From: CAVWDU01 sp963840725
GTDB lineage: Bacteria; Pseudomonadota; Gammaproteobacteria; Pseudomonadales; Halieaceae
Assembly (NCBI GenBank): GCA_963840725.1
Contig: CAWIZY010000016.1
Location: forward strand, 1,178,001 to 1,242,000
Length of the DNA: 64,000 bases
Direction: 5' to 3'
Shown: positions 8,247 through 18,506 of the stretch, piece by piece
How the letters are laid out: each line of letters opens with the position of its first letter
How positions within the stretch are numbered: position 1 is the first letter of the stretch
Translations under genes and position numbers: made by a program
The notes under the pieces: generated by a model
What the model was told of the DNA's origin: nothing
The model's input: the letters and a program-made list of their open reading frames with translations, nothing else
Databases searched by the model: none

Positions 8247-8782
8247 CAGTTGATAAACACCTGATGTTTAAATTTGAAAGTATAGCTGCGGTCGGCGCCT
8301 TCAGGCCGGAATTCGACTTCGAAGAACCGCCACTCTTCATTGATGAACTTGAATTCAGCAATGTAGTACACCGCCGGACCCTCGCGAACTTCCTGAAAGG
8401 TCAACGGCTGATTCTGCATGAGGTCCCAGGTTTTACCCTGCAGCTCCATGGGCCCGGCCGGACGCGGCTCGGCCGGACGCGGCTCGGCCGGAGGGAGCGG
8501 CCCGCCCTGCACTCCATCAGAGAGAGGTTCCGCGGCACTGTCGTCCACATGCTTGCGCACAGCGAGATTGAGGATGGCGCGCTTTTTGCCTCGGGTGATG
8601 CCATAAGTTGCCGCCACCTCCGGTTGAATAAAGGTGGTATTGACCACGCTGTAATGCAGTTCATAGGGCCCGAAGCGCTCAGACTGCTGTGCTGCAGCCG
8701 AGGCTACCTGCAGCAGCGCCAGCAGACACAGCCCGACACCGACGCAAGGCGAGAGCCTGTTAGAGCGGGTGGTTGCGGTCAT
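8246..8782 (-). CDS. DUF4426 domain exported protein
   Basis: Protein of unknown function exported by a signal peptide. I chose the ATG at 8782, which has AGGA a few bases upstream, over a longer start at 8881. This gives 178 residues beginning with a basic-hydrophobic leader and a likely cleavage after ASA. Family segments include FGPYELHYSVVNTTFIQPEVA and a C-terminal FFEVEFRPEGADRSYTFKF. A low-complexity PAEPR repeat in the middle is encoded by a 15-bp tandem repeat. DUF4426 genes regularly sit between metW and rdgB in this group. Confidence 0.86.
   Translation of the reverse strand: MTATTRSNRLSPCVGVGLCLLALLQVASAAAQQSERFGPYELHYSVVNTTFIQPEVAATYGITRGKKRAILNLAVRKHVDDSAAEPLSDGVQGGPLPPAEPRPAEPRPAGPMELQGKTWDLMQNQPLTFQEVREGPAVYYIAEFKFINEEWRFFEVEFRPEGADRSYTFKFKHQVFIN
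8457..8490. repeat. In-frame 15-bp tandem repeat inside DUF4426 gene
   Basis: Two full units of GCCGGACGCGGCTCG (8457-8471, 8472-8486) plus the start of a third. On the coding strand it encodes repeated Pro-Ala-Glu-Pro-Arg. The core CGGC-TCG-GCCG is an interrupted palindrome, as in the other short arrays of this window. Confidence 0.85.
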
Positions 8783-8936
8783 GGTTTCCTGTCCTCTGTC
8801 TGGAAGCGGCGTATCTTGAGCGCCGGAGTCATTAATGATTAGGGTGAAGTAGAGCTGGAAACTGCTCAGCTCTCTCTTCACACGGCAATGTTGCTACTAT
8901 TTTGGCCCGGTTTTGAACTTGCCTGGGTGAGCCCGG

Positions 8937-9533
8937 CTAGTTTCGGCTTATCAGGTAGATTGCAGTGGATGCGAACAGGTTGGGCCGCAAGCTGGCCAGC
9001 AGCGGGCGGCCCCCCGTGTTTCCTACCACATCGCGCTCCAGAATCTGTATCCCCCTGTTTTGACACAGAGATTCGAAATCGTTCACGGTGCAAAAGTGGA
9101 TGTTGGGCGTATCATACCAGTGATACGGCATGAATCTCGATACAGGCATGCGGCCCCTCACCCCGAGGTGAAGCCGGCATCGCCAGTGGCCAAAGTTAGG
9201 GAATGTTACGATACACTGGCGGCCGATTCTGAGCATCTCCTCAAGTACCCGGTCTGGAAAGTGCACCGCCTGCAGTGCGTGTGCCATCACTACCGTGTCA
9301 AAGCTCTGATCGTGGAAATTGGCCAGCCCGGCGTCCATGTCCTGTTCAACCACATCGAGACCACGGGCGATGGCGAGGGTAATCTGCTCGGCGTCTATCT
9401 CCAGCCCGGTGCCTTGCACCTGGCGATTGTCGCGCAGCTGCTGCAGGAACTCCCCATTGCCGCAGCCCAGATCGAGTACGCGGCAGCCCGGGGTAATCCA
9501 GCGCTGAATATGAGTCAAATCGGTACGCATCAT
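8937..9533 (-). CDS. metW: Methionine biosynthesis protein MetW
   Basis: SAM-methyltransferase-fold protein that acts with MetX in homoserine acylation; its exact reaction is unsettled. The 198 residues contain motif I (VLDLGCGNGEFLQQL, about residues 19-33), the family segment GLEIDAEQITLAIARGLDVVEQDMD, and the MetW-typical FPNFGHWRCR. The start overlaps the metX stop by four bases. Length is normal. Confidence 0.95.
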   Translation of the reverse strand: MMRTDLTHIQRWITPGCRVLDLGCGNGEFLQQLRDNRQVQGTGLEIDAEQITLAIARGLDVVEQDMDAGLANFHDQSFDTVVMAHALQAVHFPDRVLEEMLRIGRQCIVTFPNFGHWRCRLHLGVRGRMPVSRFMPYHWYDTPNIHFCTVNDFESLCQNRGIQILERDVVGNTGGRPLLASLRPNLFASTAIYLISRN

Positions 9534-10675
9534 TCCCGACCGACCCGTTGCAGATACGCATCGAGAACTGCGACGTAACGAGGAATAGGCAGCAGGAACG
9601 CATCGTGCCCCTCATCGGCCTCAATTTCGGCGTAAGTGACTGGCCGCTTTGCCGCAAGAAGTGCGTCAACGATTTCTCTGGAACGTGCTGGAGAGAAACG
9701 CCAATCGCTGGAAAAAGACAGCACCAGATAGCTGCATTGACTGTGACTGAAGGCCTTGACCGCGTCATTGCCGTATTCACGAGCCAGGTCGAAATAATCC
9801 AGCGCCCTTGTCATGAGAATATAGGTGTTGGCATCGAAGCTTCCGGAAAACTGGCTGCCCTGGTAGCGCAGATAGCTCTCTACCTGAAACTCCGCGCCGT
9901 TTTCATGGCCGAGATCCAGCGAGCCCGAACGCAGGTTCCGGCCGAATTTGCTGGCCATCGCGTCGTCAGACAGATAGGTGATGTGGCCCACCATTCTCGC
10001 CAGGGCCAGGCCTTTGTCCGGGTACTGGTCATTGCTCAGGTAGCGGCCCCCGGCAAAGAGTGGGTCCGACATAATTGCCTGACGGGCTATCTCGTTGAAA
10101 GCAATGTTTTGAGCGCTCAATTTCAGCGCAGCGGCGATCACCACACAATGGCGCAGTCGGTCAGGGTACTCCAGCGACCAGCGCATTGCCTGCATGCCAC
10201 CCAGACTGCCGCCAATAACAGCGGCCCAACAGCCAATTCCCAGATGATCCGCGAGCCTGGCCTGGCTGGTCACCCAGTCGCGCACCCGAACGGGCGGAAA
10301 TTCGGGGCCCCAGGGTTCGCCTGAATCGGGGTTGACCGATGCCGGCCCGGTTGATCCATGGCAGCCGCCGAGGTTGTTGAGACTGACCACAAAAAATCGG
10401 TTTGTGTCTATCGGCTTACCCGGCCCGATACACTGATCCCACCAGCCGGGTCTTTTATCCCCGGCACTGTGATAGCCCGCCGCGTGATGGTGTCCGCTGA
10501 GGGCGTGGCAGACCAGTATCGCGTTGGAGTGGTCTGCATTGAGCGCGCCGTAGGTCTCGTAAACCAGCTCGTAAGTCGCTAGCTCGCGGCCACAGGTCAG
10601 CTTCAGTGGCTGATCGAATCGGGCGGTTTGTGGGGTGACCAGTCCCAGGGAACCGGCCTGCAAAAGTGCCGTCAC
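9530..10675 (-). CDS. metX: Homoserine O-acyltransferase MetX
   Basis: Acylates L-homoserine in the first committed step of methionine synthesis. The alpha/beta hydrolase fold protein has the nucleophile elbow GGSLGGMQAM and the family ALSGHHHAAG and INNLGGCHGSTGP-like segments (here LNNLGGCHGSTGP). I favour a GTG at 10675 (381 residues) because a TTG at 10717 would overlap yggT by 35 bases; this is uncertain. In gammaproteobacteria with a metX-metW pair the acyl donor is often succinyl-CoA rather than acetyl-CoA, so the acyl group cannot be assigned from the name alone. Confidence 0.94.
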   Translation of the reverse strand: MTALLQAGSLGLVTPQTARFDQPLKLTCGRELATYELVYETYGALNADHSNAILVCHALSGHHHAAGYHSAGDKRPGWWDQCIGPGKPIDTNRFFVVSLNNLGGCHGSTGPASVNPDSGEPWGPEFPPVRVRDWVTSQARLADHLGIGCWAAVIGGSLGGMQAMRWSLEYPDRLRHCVVIAAALKLSAQNIAFNEIARQAIMSDPLFAGGRYLSNDQYPDKGLALARMVGHITYLSDDAMASKFGRNLRSGSLDLGHENGAEFQVESYLRYQGSQFSGSFDANTYILMTRALDYFDLAREYGNDAVKAFSHSQCSYLVLSFSSDWRFSPARSREIVDALLAAKRPVTYAEIEADEGHDAFLLPIPRYVAVLDAYLQRVGRE

Positions 10676-10682
10676 TGTGCTG

Positions 10683-11270
10683 TCAAATACCGATGACGAG
10701 TGCGGGATGCAGGCCAACCGCCGCAGTCATATGGCGCAGGGCTATCTGCACCACATTGATCAGGATGAATACCAGAATGGGTGAAAAATCGAGCCCGCCC
10801 ATGGCTGGCATCACCCGGCGTACCGGCGCCAGAATCGGTTCAGTAATCTGATGCAGCAGGTTGATGGCAGGGTGGGCACTGCCGGGTGCAACCCAGCTGA
10901 TGATGATAGACCCCAGCAGTGCGAAAAAGTAAATATTGACCAGCAGACCAATTACGCCGAGCACGCCCCATATAAACAGGGTGATAATGTTGGGCGGGCT
11001 CAGTCCATTAAGTAGCATCAGCACTGCGATTGCGGCCATTTGCAGGGCGACCGCGAGCAACAGCGCAGCCACATCAAGACCGGCAAAGCCCGGGATCAGA
11101 CGTCGCAGTGGCAGCAGCAAAGGATTGGTTATCTTGACCAGGAACTGGCAGATGGGGTTGTAGAAGTCGGCGCGAGCAACTTGAAGCAGAAACCGTAACA
11201 ACACAGCCACAAGATAGAGACTGAGAAAGGTCTGTAGCAGATAGACAGCGATATCATTGATGGCGTTCAT
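10683..11270 (-). CDS. yggT: YggT family membrane protein
   Basis: Integral inner-membrane protein of 195 residues with two tandem YGGT domains, each with two hydrophobic helices. The first contains FYNPICQFLVKITNPLLLPLRRLIPG and the second ends in HQITEPILAPVRRVMPAMGG. The family is linked to membrane or osmotic processes, but the mechanism is unknown. It lies between proC and metX, its usual place in pseudomonad-like operons. Confidence 0.93.
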   Translation of the reverse strand: MNAINDIAVYLLQTFLSLYLVAVLLRFLLQVARADFYNPICQFLVKITNPLLLPLRRLIPGFAGLDVAALLLAVALQMAAIAVLMLLNGLSPPNIITLFIWGVLGVIGLLVNIYFFALLGSIIISWVAPGSAHPAINLLHQITEPILAPVRRVMPAMGGLDFSPILVFILINVVQIALRHMTAAVGLHPALVIGI

Positions 11271-11354
11271 TCGGTTCTTTACTCCTGCCTGGTGTGCGGC
11301 CGTTGGTCAATTACTGTGGGCGCGAGCCGGTCTATGGTTCGGGTCTGGCAGGGA

Positions 11355-12176
11355 TCAGCCCATTTCCCTGGCCATCTCTGCGGCGCGCCTGGCGGCTGCC
11401 TGCATCGCCCGATTCACCGCCCCGGACAGGTCGTCCTGCTCGAAACTCTGCAGCGCACGTTCGGTGGTGCCTCCGGGGCTGGTGACCCGGCGACGCAATT
11501 CCGCCAGTTCGAGTGTATTTTCCTGGGCCATGCGGGCCGCCCCCAGAGCCGTTTGTTGGGTCATCAGGCGCGCAGTGTCGCGATCCAGGCCGAGGGCGCA
11601 GCCCTGGTCAATCATCGCTTCCATAAAAAAGAAGAAGTAGGCCGGCCCGCTGCCCGACAGGGCTGTTATGGCGTCCAGGGCCTGCTCGTCATCAACCCAG
11701 CAGCAGATCCCCACCGCGGACAAAATCGCCTCCGCATAGTCGCGTTGGCGGCTGTTAACTTCGGGGCTGGCGTACAGTGCACTCGCGCCTGCGCCCAGCA
11801 ATGCCGGCGTGTTGGGCATACAACGCACGACAGCCGCCGCCCCGCCCAGCCGGCTCTGGATACTGGCGATGGTCACCCCGGCGGCGATTGAAATGATCAC
11901 CGCTGCGCTGCCGTGTACGGCCTCACTGATACTCTCAACCGCATCCGCCATTGCTTGAGGTTTCACTGCCATGATAACCACGTCGGCGCCAGCGGCGGCC
12001 TTTGCGTTATTGTCGAACAGGCTGACCGGTGCAATGGCTGCCAATTTCTCCAGACTCTCGGGAAAAGGGTCTGCTGCACGGATAGCGCTGGCTGGGTGGC
12101 CGCTGGCTATCAGGCCGCCAATAATGCTGGCAGCCATGTTGCCAGCGCCGATGAATGCGATCTCAGGGGTGTTCAC
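11355..12176 (-). CDS. proC: Pyrroline-5-carboxylate reductase
   Basis: Reduces 1-pyrroline-5-carboxylate to L-proline with NAD(P)H. I chose the GTG at 12176, preceded by AGGAAG at good spacing, over an ATG at 12251 that adds 25 non-family residues; this gives 273 residues. The N-terminal Rossmann motif FIGAGNMAASIIGG, the VKPQ segment (VIMAVKPQAM) and the C-terminal family segment RRVTSPGGTTERAL are all present. It is part of the yggS-proC-yggT-metX operon. Confidence 0.95.
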   Translation of the reverse strand: MNTPEIAFIGAGNMAASIIGGLIASGHPASAIRAADPFPESLEKLAAIAPVSLFDNNAKAAAGADVVIMAVKPQAMADAVESISEAVHGSAAVIISIAAGVTIASIQSRLGGAAAVVRCMPNTPALLGAGASALYASPEVNSRQRDYAEAILSAVGICCWVDDEQALDAITALSGSGPAYFFFFMEAMIDQGCALGLDRDTARLMTQQTALGAARMAQENTLELAELRRRVTSPGGTTERALQSFEQDDLSGAVNRAMQAAARRAAEMAREMG

Positions 12177-12345
12177 GTCTGGCTTCCTGTCGTTTGCGTT
12201 ATCGTCATGATTGGTTGGATTGGCGCCACAGCTTTGCGCCGCTGTATCCATGGTCTGGCGCCGATCAAGCCATTGTGCCGGATTGGCGCCGTCCGGCAGT
12301 ATACACGGCGGTTGGCGGCAAAATCACCCGGGAGCGGGCATGGTA

Positions 12346-13053
12346 TTAAACGCGAGGGCCGAAAATATCGGTACCTACTCGTATCAAGGTTGATCCCTCG
12401 GCAATGGCGGCTTCGAGATCGCCGGACATTCCCATCGACAAGGTATCGAGAGCCGGTTTACCGTCAACGGGAGGGAGGAGATTATTAAGTGTGTCCAGCG
12501 CGCTGCGCAGTTGCGAGAAAGCCTGGTGTTGGGCGTGGGTATCACTGCTGGGGGCGGGAATAGCCATCAGACCACGCAGGCGAAGACCCGGCAGCTTGGC
12601 GGTCTGCAGGGCGAGCTCGGGTAACACATCCAGATCGACCCCCGACTTGCTGGTTTCACCGGAGATATTGACCTGCAAGCACACGGCTATGGGGGGCAGC
12701 TCTGGCGGCCTTTGTTCGCTGAGTCTGCGGGCTATTTTGAGCCTGTCCACACTGTGGACCCAGTGGAAGTGGCTGGCGATGGCACGGGTCTTGTTGGACT
12801 GAATCGGCCCGATGAAATGCCAGCTCAGCGACAGATCCGACAGCGCGGTTATCTTTTCCAGTGCCTCTTGTATGTAGTTCTCGCCGAACTGATTCAGCCC
12901 ACACTGATGTGCTTCACGAATGTCCCGGGCGGGACGAGTCTTGCTGACGGCTAAAACTGTGATTTCCTCGGGTCTTCGCTGGATTTTTTCCGAAGCCAGT
13001 CGTACTCTCCGATGGAGTTGGGCGATATTTCCTGCGATGTCTGCGCTGTTCAT
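12346..13053 (-). CDS. Pyridoxal phosphate homeostasis protein YggS
   Basis: PLP-binding protein of the YggS/PROSC family, which keeps free PLP and amino-acid pools balanced. The 235-residue product has the PLP lysine segment LAVSKTRPARDIREA, the FGENYIQEALEK motif, WHFIGPIQSNKTR and the C-terminal SMGMSGDLEAAIAEGSTLIRVGT (PLP phosphate contacts). It is divergent from pilT and begins the minus-strand operon running to hemW. This yggS/pilT divergence is standard in pseudomonads. Confidence 0.95.
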   Translation of the reverse strand: MNSADIAGNIAQLHRRVRLASEKIQRRPEEITVLAVSKTRPARDIREAHQCGLNQFGENYIQEALEKITALSDLSLSWHFIGPIQSNKTRAIASHFHWVHSVDRLKIARRLSEQRPPELPPIAVCLQVNISGETSKSGVDLDVLPELALQTAKLPGLRLRGLMAIPAPSSDTHAQHQAFSQLRSALDTLNNLLPPVDGKPALDTLSMGMSGDLEAAIAEGSTLIRVGTDIFGPRV

Positions 13054-13210
13054 AGCCGTGCATGGTAGCGGCTACGAGCCGTCAGGGCGAGTCCGGCAGT
13101 ACAGTGAACTTGGAGTTATGTTGTCAATGGGGGCTTGGCCCCGTAAAAGCCGTTCCGAGAGGCGGTCACAGCTGGACGAGATCGGCCGCAGAAGCCGACG
13201 AGGGGATTAA

Positions 13211-14246
13211 ATGGATATTACTGAATTGCTGGCCTTCAGTGCCAAGCAGGGCGCTTCGGACTTGCATCTCTCGGCGGGTCTGCCGCCGATGATTCGTGTG
13301 GACGGTGACATTCGTCGAATCAATCTGCCGCCGATGGAGCACAAGCAGGTTCACGAACTGATCTACGACATCATGAACGACAAGCAGCGTAAGGACTTTG
13401 AAGAGTTCCTGGAGACTGATTTTTCGTTCGAGGTGCCGGGCGTTGCGCGCTTCCGGGTCAACGCCTTTAACCAGAACCGCGGTGCCGGCGGTGTTTTCCG
13501 GACCATTCCCTCCAAGGTGCTGAGCATGGAAGATCTCGGTCATGGGCCAGGTGTTTCGCGATATATCCATGATGCCGCGCGGCCTGGTACTGGTCACCGG
13601 GCCGACCGGCTCAGGTAAGTCCACCACCCTGGCGGCGATGATGGACTTTATCAATGACAACAAGTATGAGCACGTCCTGACCATTGAAGATCCTATCGAA
13701 TTTGTACACGAGAGTAAAAAGTGCCTGGTCAACCAGCGCGAGGTCCACAGGGATACCCTAGGCTTTGCCGAGGCCTTGCGCTCGGCGCTGCGGGAAGACC
13801 CGGACATCATTCTGGTTGGTGAGATGCGCGACTTGGAGACGATACGTCTGGCCCTGACCGCGGCGGAGACGGGCCACCTGGTGTTCGGAACCTTGCACAC
13901 CACCTCTGCCGCCAAAACCATTGACCGGATTGTCGATGTATTTCCCGCGGCTGAAAAATCCATGGTCCGCTCCATGCTCTCCGAATCACTGCAGGCGGTT
14001 ATTTCGCAAACGTTGATGAAACGTGCTACCGGCGGCCGTGTGGCCGCGCACGAAATCATGCGCGGCACCCCTGCCATCCGCAACCTTATCCGCGAGGACA
14101 AAGTGGCGCAGATGTATTCTGCTATTCAGACCGGTCAGGCTGTGGGGATGCAAACCATGGATCAGTGTCTGCATGAGCTGGTAGAAAAACGCACCATTAC
14201 CCGCGAGGTAGCCAAAGAGAAAGCGCGAGTGCCGGAGAACTTTTAA
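13211..14246 (+). pseudogene. pilT: Twitching motility ATPase PilT, one frameshift
   Basis: Hexameric retraction ATPase of type IV pili. Reading is intact from 13211 (DITELLAFSAKQGASDLHLS) to MEDLG near 13540. The frame then changes by one base (an extra C at about 13541), after which the rest follows: Walker A GPTGSGKST, Asp box, Walker B ILVGEMRD, His box HLVFGTLHT, and the C-terminal AIRNLIREDK motif that marks retraction ATPases. Removing one base restores a roughly 344-residue PilT. I judge this a sequencing error, because neighbouring genes for several kilobases show the same type of defect. Confidence 0.93.
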
Positions 14247-14291
14247 CAGAATAAAAAGAACGGCGACGGCGTCGCCAGAGGTGGACCCAGT

Positions 14292-15437
14292 ATGAAAATT
14301 GAAGAACTGCTGCAACGGGTGGTAAAAGAAGGTGCATCGGACGGGTTTATCTCTGCCGACGTGGCACCGAGTATCAAAGTTGACGGAGAGATTTTTCCTG
14401 TTAGTGACCACCCTCTCTCTGAGGAAGAGGCCCAGGACATGGTGCTCTCTACCATGAGTGATGCTCAGAAGGAGGAATTTCTCGAGCGCCATGAATGCAA
14501 TTTTGCTCTCGCGCGAGACGGCCTGGGGCGATTCCGGGTCAGCGCATTTGTGCAGCGGGGAAAATGCGGGTTGGTACTGCGCCGCATCGAGTCGGTCATT
14601 CCCCGGGTCGAGGACTTTGGCTTGCCGCCGATCATCAACAAGTTGGCGATGACCAAGCGCGGCTTGATCATTTTTGTGGGCGCCACCGGCACCGGTAAGT
14701 CAACCTCTCTGGCCGCGATGGTGGGCCACCGCAATCGCAACAGTCGCGGGCATATCATCAGTATTGAAGATCCGATCGAATTTATCCATGAGCATGCGGG
14801 CTGCATTGTGACCCAGCGCGAAGTGGGAATGGACACCGATTCCTTTGAGATCGCCCTGAAGAATACACTCCGCCAGGCCCCCGATGTGATTCTGATTGGC
14901 GAGGTGCGCTCTGCTGACAATATGGCCCAGGCGCTGACCTTTGCGGAAACGGGCCACCTTTGTCTTTGCACCCTGCATGCTAACAATGCCAACCAGGCAC
15001 TGGACCGGATCCAGAGCTTTTTCCCGGCCGAATCAGCACGACCAGGTGTGGATGGACTTGTCGCTCAACCTGAAGGCAATGGTCGCGCAGCAGTTGCTCC
15101 CTACCCAAGACGGCAAGGGTCGCACGCCGGTGGTGGAGGTGTTGCTGAATACGCCCTTGGTGGCGGATTACATTCGCAAGGGTGAGGTGCATCTGATCAA
15201 GGAACTGATGGCCAAATCGACAGAGTTGGGTATGCAGACTCTTGATCAGTCACTGTTCAAAGCCTACGAGGGAGGGCTGATCAGCGAGGAAGAGGCTATC
15301 CGCATGCTGATTCAGCCAACGATGTGCGCTTGATGATCAAAATGCACAACAAGGGGAGTTTCTCGCTTGATGAAGACTCAGGCATGGGCTTGAGCTACGA
15401 CAAGACCGAGGACCGCGGCCGCTGGGTGCGCCGCTGA
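14292..15437 (+). pseudogene. pilU: PilT-like ATPase PilU, two frameshifts
   Basis: PilT-dependent accessory retraction ATPase. It starts at the ATG at 14292 after an AGAGGTGG-type ribosome site. Walker A GATGTGKST and the Walker B and His boxes (VILIGEVRS, GHLCLCTLHANN) are intact. An extra base near 15036 shifts the frame inside FFPAE-QHDQVWMDLS, and a missing base near 15303 shifts it again in EEAIR-NADSANDVRL. The reading then ends at a TGA at 15435-15437. With both corrected the protein is 381 residues, normal for PilU. The two indels cancel in length. Confidence 0.9.
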
Positions 15438-15454
15438 CGCTCGGAACGATCGGG

Positions 15455-15898
15455 TCAGGCCGACCCGGTTTCACTGAGCCAGGTCTGCAGGATCAGCTCT
15501 GCAGCAAAGCTGTCTACTGGCTTGGCCTTATAGTCGCCGCGGTGGCCGCTGCTCGCGGCTGCTGGCTGCTTGGCTTCGAAACTGCTCAATCGCTCATCGG
15601 TCATGCGTTACGGCGATGCCCAGCCGCCCCTCCAGGCGGCGGGCGAATTTGCGCGCGCGCAGGGCCAATTCGCTGATGCTGCCATCCATGTTCAGCGGAT
15701 CCCCGACGACCAACAGGTCAGGTTGCCACTCCTGCATCAGCGTCTCGACGGCTGACCAGTCAGGGACTGCCGTCGCGGGCCTTGAGGACAGGCAGCGGGT
15801 GGGTGGTTCCCAGCTGGCAGTTGCCGATGGCGACGCCAATCTGGCGCAGACCGATAGTCAAAGGCCATGACGGTGCGGGGTGCCCTTGGTGTATTCAC
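15455..15898 (-). pseudogene. ruvX: RuvX/YqgF Holliday junction resolvase-like protein, three frameshifts
   Basis: RNase H-fold protein of the YqgF family, involved in pre-16S rRNA 5'-end processing and usually essential. The pieces on the minus strand, in order, are MAFDY, GLRQIGVAIGNCQLGTTHP, PDWSAVETLMQEWQPDLLVVG-PLNMDGS and TDERLSSFEAKQ. They are separated by three single-base insertions (near 15856, 15773 and 15600). The likely start is a GTG at 15898. Because the family is essential in many bacteria, the disruptions are most likely errors in the sequence. Confidence 0.85.
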
Positions 15899-15916
15899 GA
15901 TCTGTTGACGGCGGGC

Positions 15917-16524
15917 TCAGGCGTGCCCGGCCTGGCCAGAGATGAGATTCATGTCAATGCCCAGCATGGCGGCGGCGCTGCTGAGTCGCGTTCGACAGGG
16001 CGTGGCAAAGATGATATCGCCGTCGGCGGGCAAGGTCAGCCAGCTGTTTTCCGCCAGTTCCTGTTCCAGTTGGCCGGCCTCCCAGCCGGCATAACCCAGG
16101 GCGATCAGGTGTTCTGTGGGACCTGTGCCGGCGGCGATGGCCCGCAGGATATCTCGAGATGTGGTGAGAGTAATCTCAGGCGTGACCTGCAAGCTCGCCT
16201 CCCAGGTTTTCTCGCAGTTGCGGTGTAACACAAAGCCGTGATCGATCTGCACGGGCCCGCCGGCCATGACCGGGTCATCGGAAAAATCCCGCCTCGGTAT
16301 CGATCTGCAGATGCTCGAAAATTTCGGCAACCGACAGATCCAGCGGCTGGTTGATCACTATGCCCATGGCGCCGCTTTCGCCGTGTTCGCAGATGTAGGT
16401 GATGCTCTGCGAGAAAATACCCTCCGCTCAGGCTGGGCATGGCCAGCAGGAAATGATCGCGCAGGCAGTCGCTGCTTTTGGCGGTGTTGGCGGAGTAACG
16501 TCTGCATGCTATCCGTTGTCGCAT
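15917..16524 (-). pseudogene. yqgE: UPF0301 family protein YqgE/AlgH, frameshifted
   Basis: Protein of unknown biochemical role in the YqgE/AlgH family, cotranscribed with ruvX in most gammaproteobacteria. Minus-strand pieces are DHFLLAMPSLSGGYF, then SQSITYICEHGESGAMGIVI and INQPLDLSVAEIFEHLQ, then SDDPVMAGGPVQIDHGFVLH and a complete C-terminus. The joins fall in T homopolymers (TTTT near 16410, TTTTT near 16287), each with one extra base. The start is uncertain (ATG at 16524 or nearby, with a possible further shift). Confidence 0.83.
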
Positions 16525-16583
16525 AGGACAGTTGGGTTCTGTTGACGCGCAGGCACGGAATCCTGCACTGACGCAGCGGCGAT

Positions 16584-17441
16584 CTACTTTGAGCTTAGTC
16601 GATTCTCCTGAAATTGCCATGTGCGGATGATTTCCAGCCGGTCGGTGGTCGCCCGCAGCTCGGCGGGAAAGGGCGCATAAGGGCGCTGCCATGCGCACGA
16701 TTTTGATGGCCGCTTCATCCAGCACAGCAAACCCGGATGAAGACAGCACCCGGATATCCTCAAGGCTGCCATCCTGGCGGATAACCACCAGCAGGCGCAG
16801 GCTGCCATAGATACCGTAGCGTACTGATGCCTCCGGGTAGTACTTGTTGCCCACTGCCTCCATCCGCTGGCGCCAGTCCAGAAGATAGGCCGCGTCGGCC
16901 GACTGCTTGGCGGATACCGAGGTCAGTCGTCGTACCCGGGGCAGTCGGAATAGGCCTGGTTCTGTTCGGTCCAGCTCGGCCTCCAGACCGGCCAGTTCCT
17001 GGCTCAGTCGATCGACCTCCGGGCTGATCCCCGCCAGCAGCGGTCCTGTTGCGTCGCTCGGGCTTGGCTGGCGACGCAGCGCGCGTCGGCCGCGGTGGTC
17101 AGCAGCATTCGGCTTGCGGTCCACCGGGCTGCGTGCGCGGCTCGCCTGGATGCGTGCGGCGGCTGATGGCTCTGCAGGTCAATGTTGGGACTGGTGGGCA
17201 GCGGTGATGTCGGCGGCGTCCCGCACCACGTCTGGTTGGACTGGGCGATGTGTCTGGCTTCGTCGGGGGCTGAATAGCTGGGCCGGGTGGCCAGGGTCAC
17301 TTCGATCTGCGGTGAATAACTGGGATGCACCGCCGGGTTCGAAGGAGACAGCGAAAGCAATACTGCGACGTGCAGGACCAGGCCGGCGAGAACGGCATTC
17401 GCATCCGCCTGTGTTTACGAGCCCGTTTCCAGATAATACAT
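16584..17441 (-). pseudogene. TonB-family energy transducer, frameshifted
   Basis: Inner-membrane protein that couples the proton-motive force to outer-membrane transporters. Pieces in order: an N-terminal anchor (VLAGLVLHVAVLLSLS), an IEVTLATRPSYSAPDEA linker, a coiled-coil stretch (RLSQELAGLEAELD), then a TonB C-terminal domain (TSVSAKQSADAAYL, GIYGSLRLLVVIRQDGSLED, LDEAAIKIVRMAAPYAPFP, IIRTWQF). There are frameshifts near 17125 and 16683, and another close to the start. A TonB homologue between yqgE and gshB is the normal pseudomonad arrangement. It could serve the receptors at 37-44 kb. Confidence 0.82.
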
Positions 17442-17458
17442 GGCGACTCTGAACGCCT

Positions 17459-18416
17459 CTATCGCGCTTCGAGCTTCTGCTCGATACAGTCCATCAGCTG
17501 GCCGCCAATATCCTGATCAAAGCCGCGTCGATTTCGCGGATACAGGTCGGGCTGGTGACATTGATTTCGGTGAGGAAATCACCGATCACATCCAAACCGA
17601 CAAACAGCAGGCCTTTCTCGCGCAGCGTGGGCGCGATCTGCTCTGCTATCCAGCGATCCCGGTCGGCCAGCGGCTGTGCCCGCCGTCGCCGCCGGCGGCC
17701 AGGTTGCCACGGGTTTCGCCCGCAAGCGGAATGCGGGCCAGGCAATAGGGTACGGGCTCGCCGTCGATCATCAGGATACGCTTGTCGCCTCGCTCGATTT
17801 GCGGGCATGAACTTCTGGGCCATGATGGTCTGGTGACCATGCTCGGTAAGGATCTCCAGGATTACGCTGATGTTGGGGTCGTCCTGGCTTCACCCGGAAT
17901 ATCGCAGCTGCCGCCCATGCCGTCCAGTGGCTTGAAAATGACATCGTCGTGGTGTTTGTGAAAGGCTTTCAGTCTTGCGTGTCTGCCGCTGACCAGCACC
18001 GGTGGGCAGCACTGGGGAAACTGGGTGGCAAACACTTTCTCATTGCAGTCACGCAGGCTCTGGCAGCGATTGACGATCAGGGTACCCTGGCGCTCTGCCT
18101 GCCTCCAGGATATAGGTAGCTGTAGACATACTCGTTGTCAAAGGGCGGATCCTTGCGCATCAGGATCACATCCAGCTCAGCCAGGTCGCGGTCTTGTGGC
18201 AGCATCCAGTTGGAACCAGCTGTTGCGGGTCGCGAAATACCTAGCTCCGCCATGCTGGCCCTGGCCACGCCCTGGTCTGAGGTACAGATCCCTCTGCTCC
18301 ATATAGTAGAGCTGCCAGTCGCGGGCCTGGGCGGCCCACAACATGGCCAGAGTGCTGTCTTTCTTGTAGTTGATGGCGGCGATGGGGTCCATCACCACGC
18401 CTATCTTGATCGTCAT
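17459..18416 (-). pseudogene. gshB: Glutathione synthetase GshB, many frameshifts
   Basis: ATP-grasp enzyme joining gamma-glutamylcysteine and glycine. Recognisable minus-strand pieces run from the start at 18416 (MTIKIGVVMDPIAAINYKKD) through LDVILMRKDPPFDNEYVY, HHDDVIFKPLDGMGG, DGEPVPYCLARIPLAGETRG, GLLFVGLDVIGDFLTEINVT and SPTCIREIDAA to a TAG at 17459-17461. About eight single-base indels break the frame, the worst density in the window. The total length of 958 bases corresponds to about 319 residues, normal for GshB, so no large piece is missing. Probably a functional gene with sequence errors. Confidence 0.88.
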
Positions 18417-18506
18417 CAGGTACACCCGACGCTGGTACGGACTCGATAAATTACGCAATGCATTGCGACGGTGCAAGCAGGGACGGCCGATTGCTGCGGT
18501 TATCCG

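Noticed and set aside
16105..17124. A single 339-residue protein on the minus strand
   Set aside because: It is a chimera of the TonB C-terminal region, out-of-frame sequence and part of yqgE created by frameshifts.
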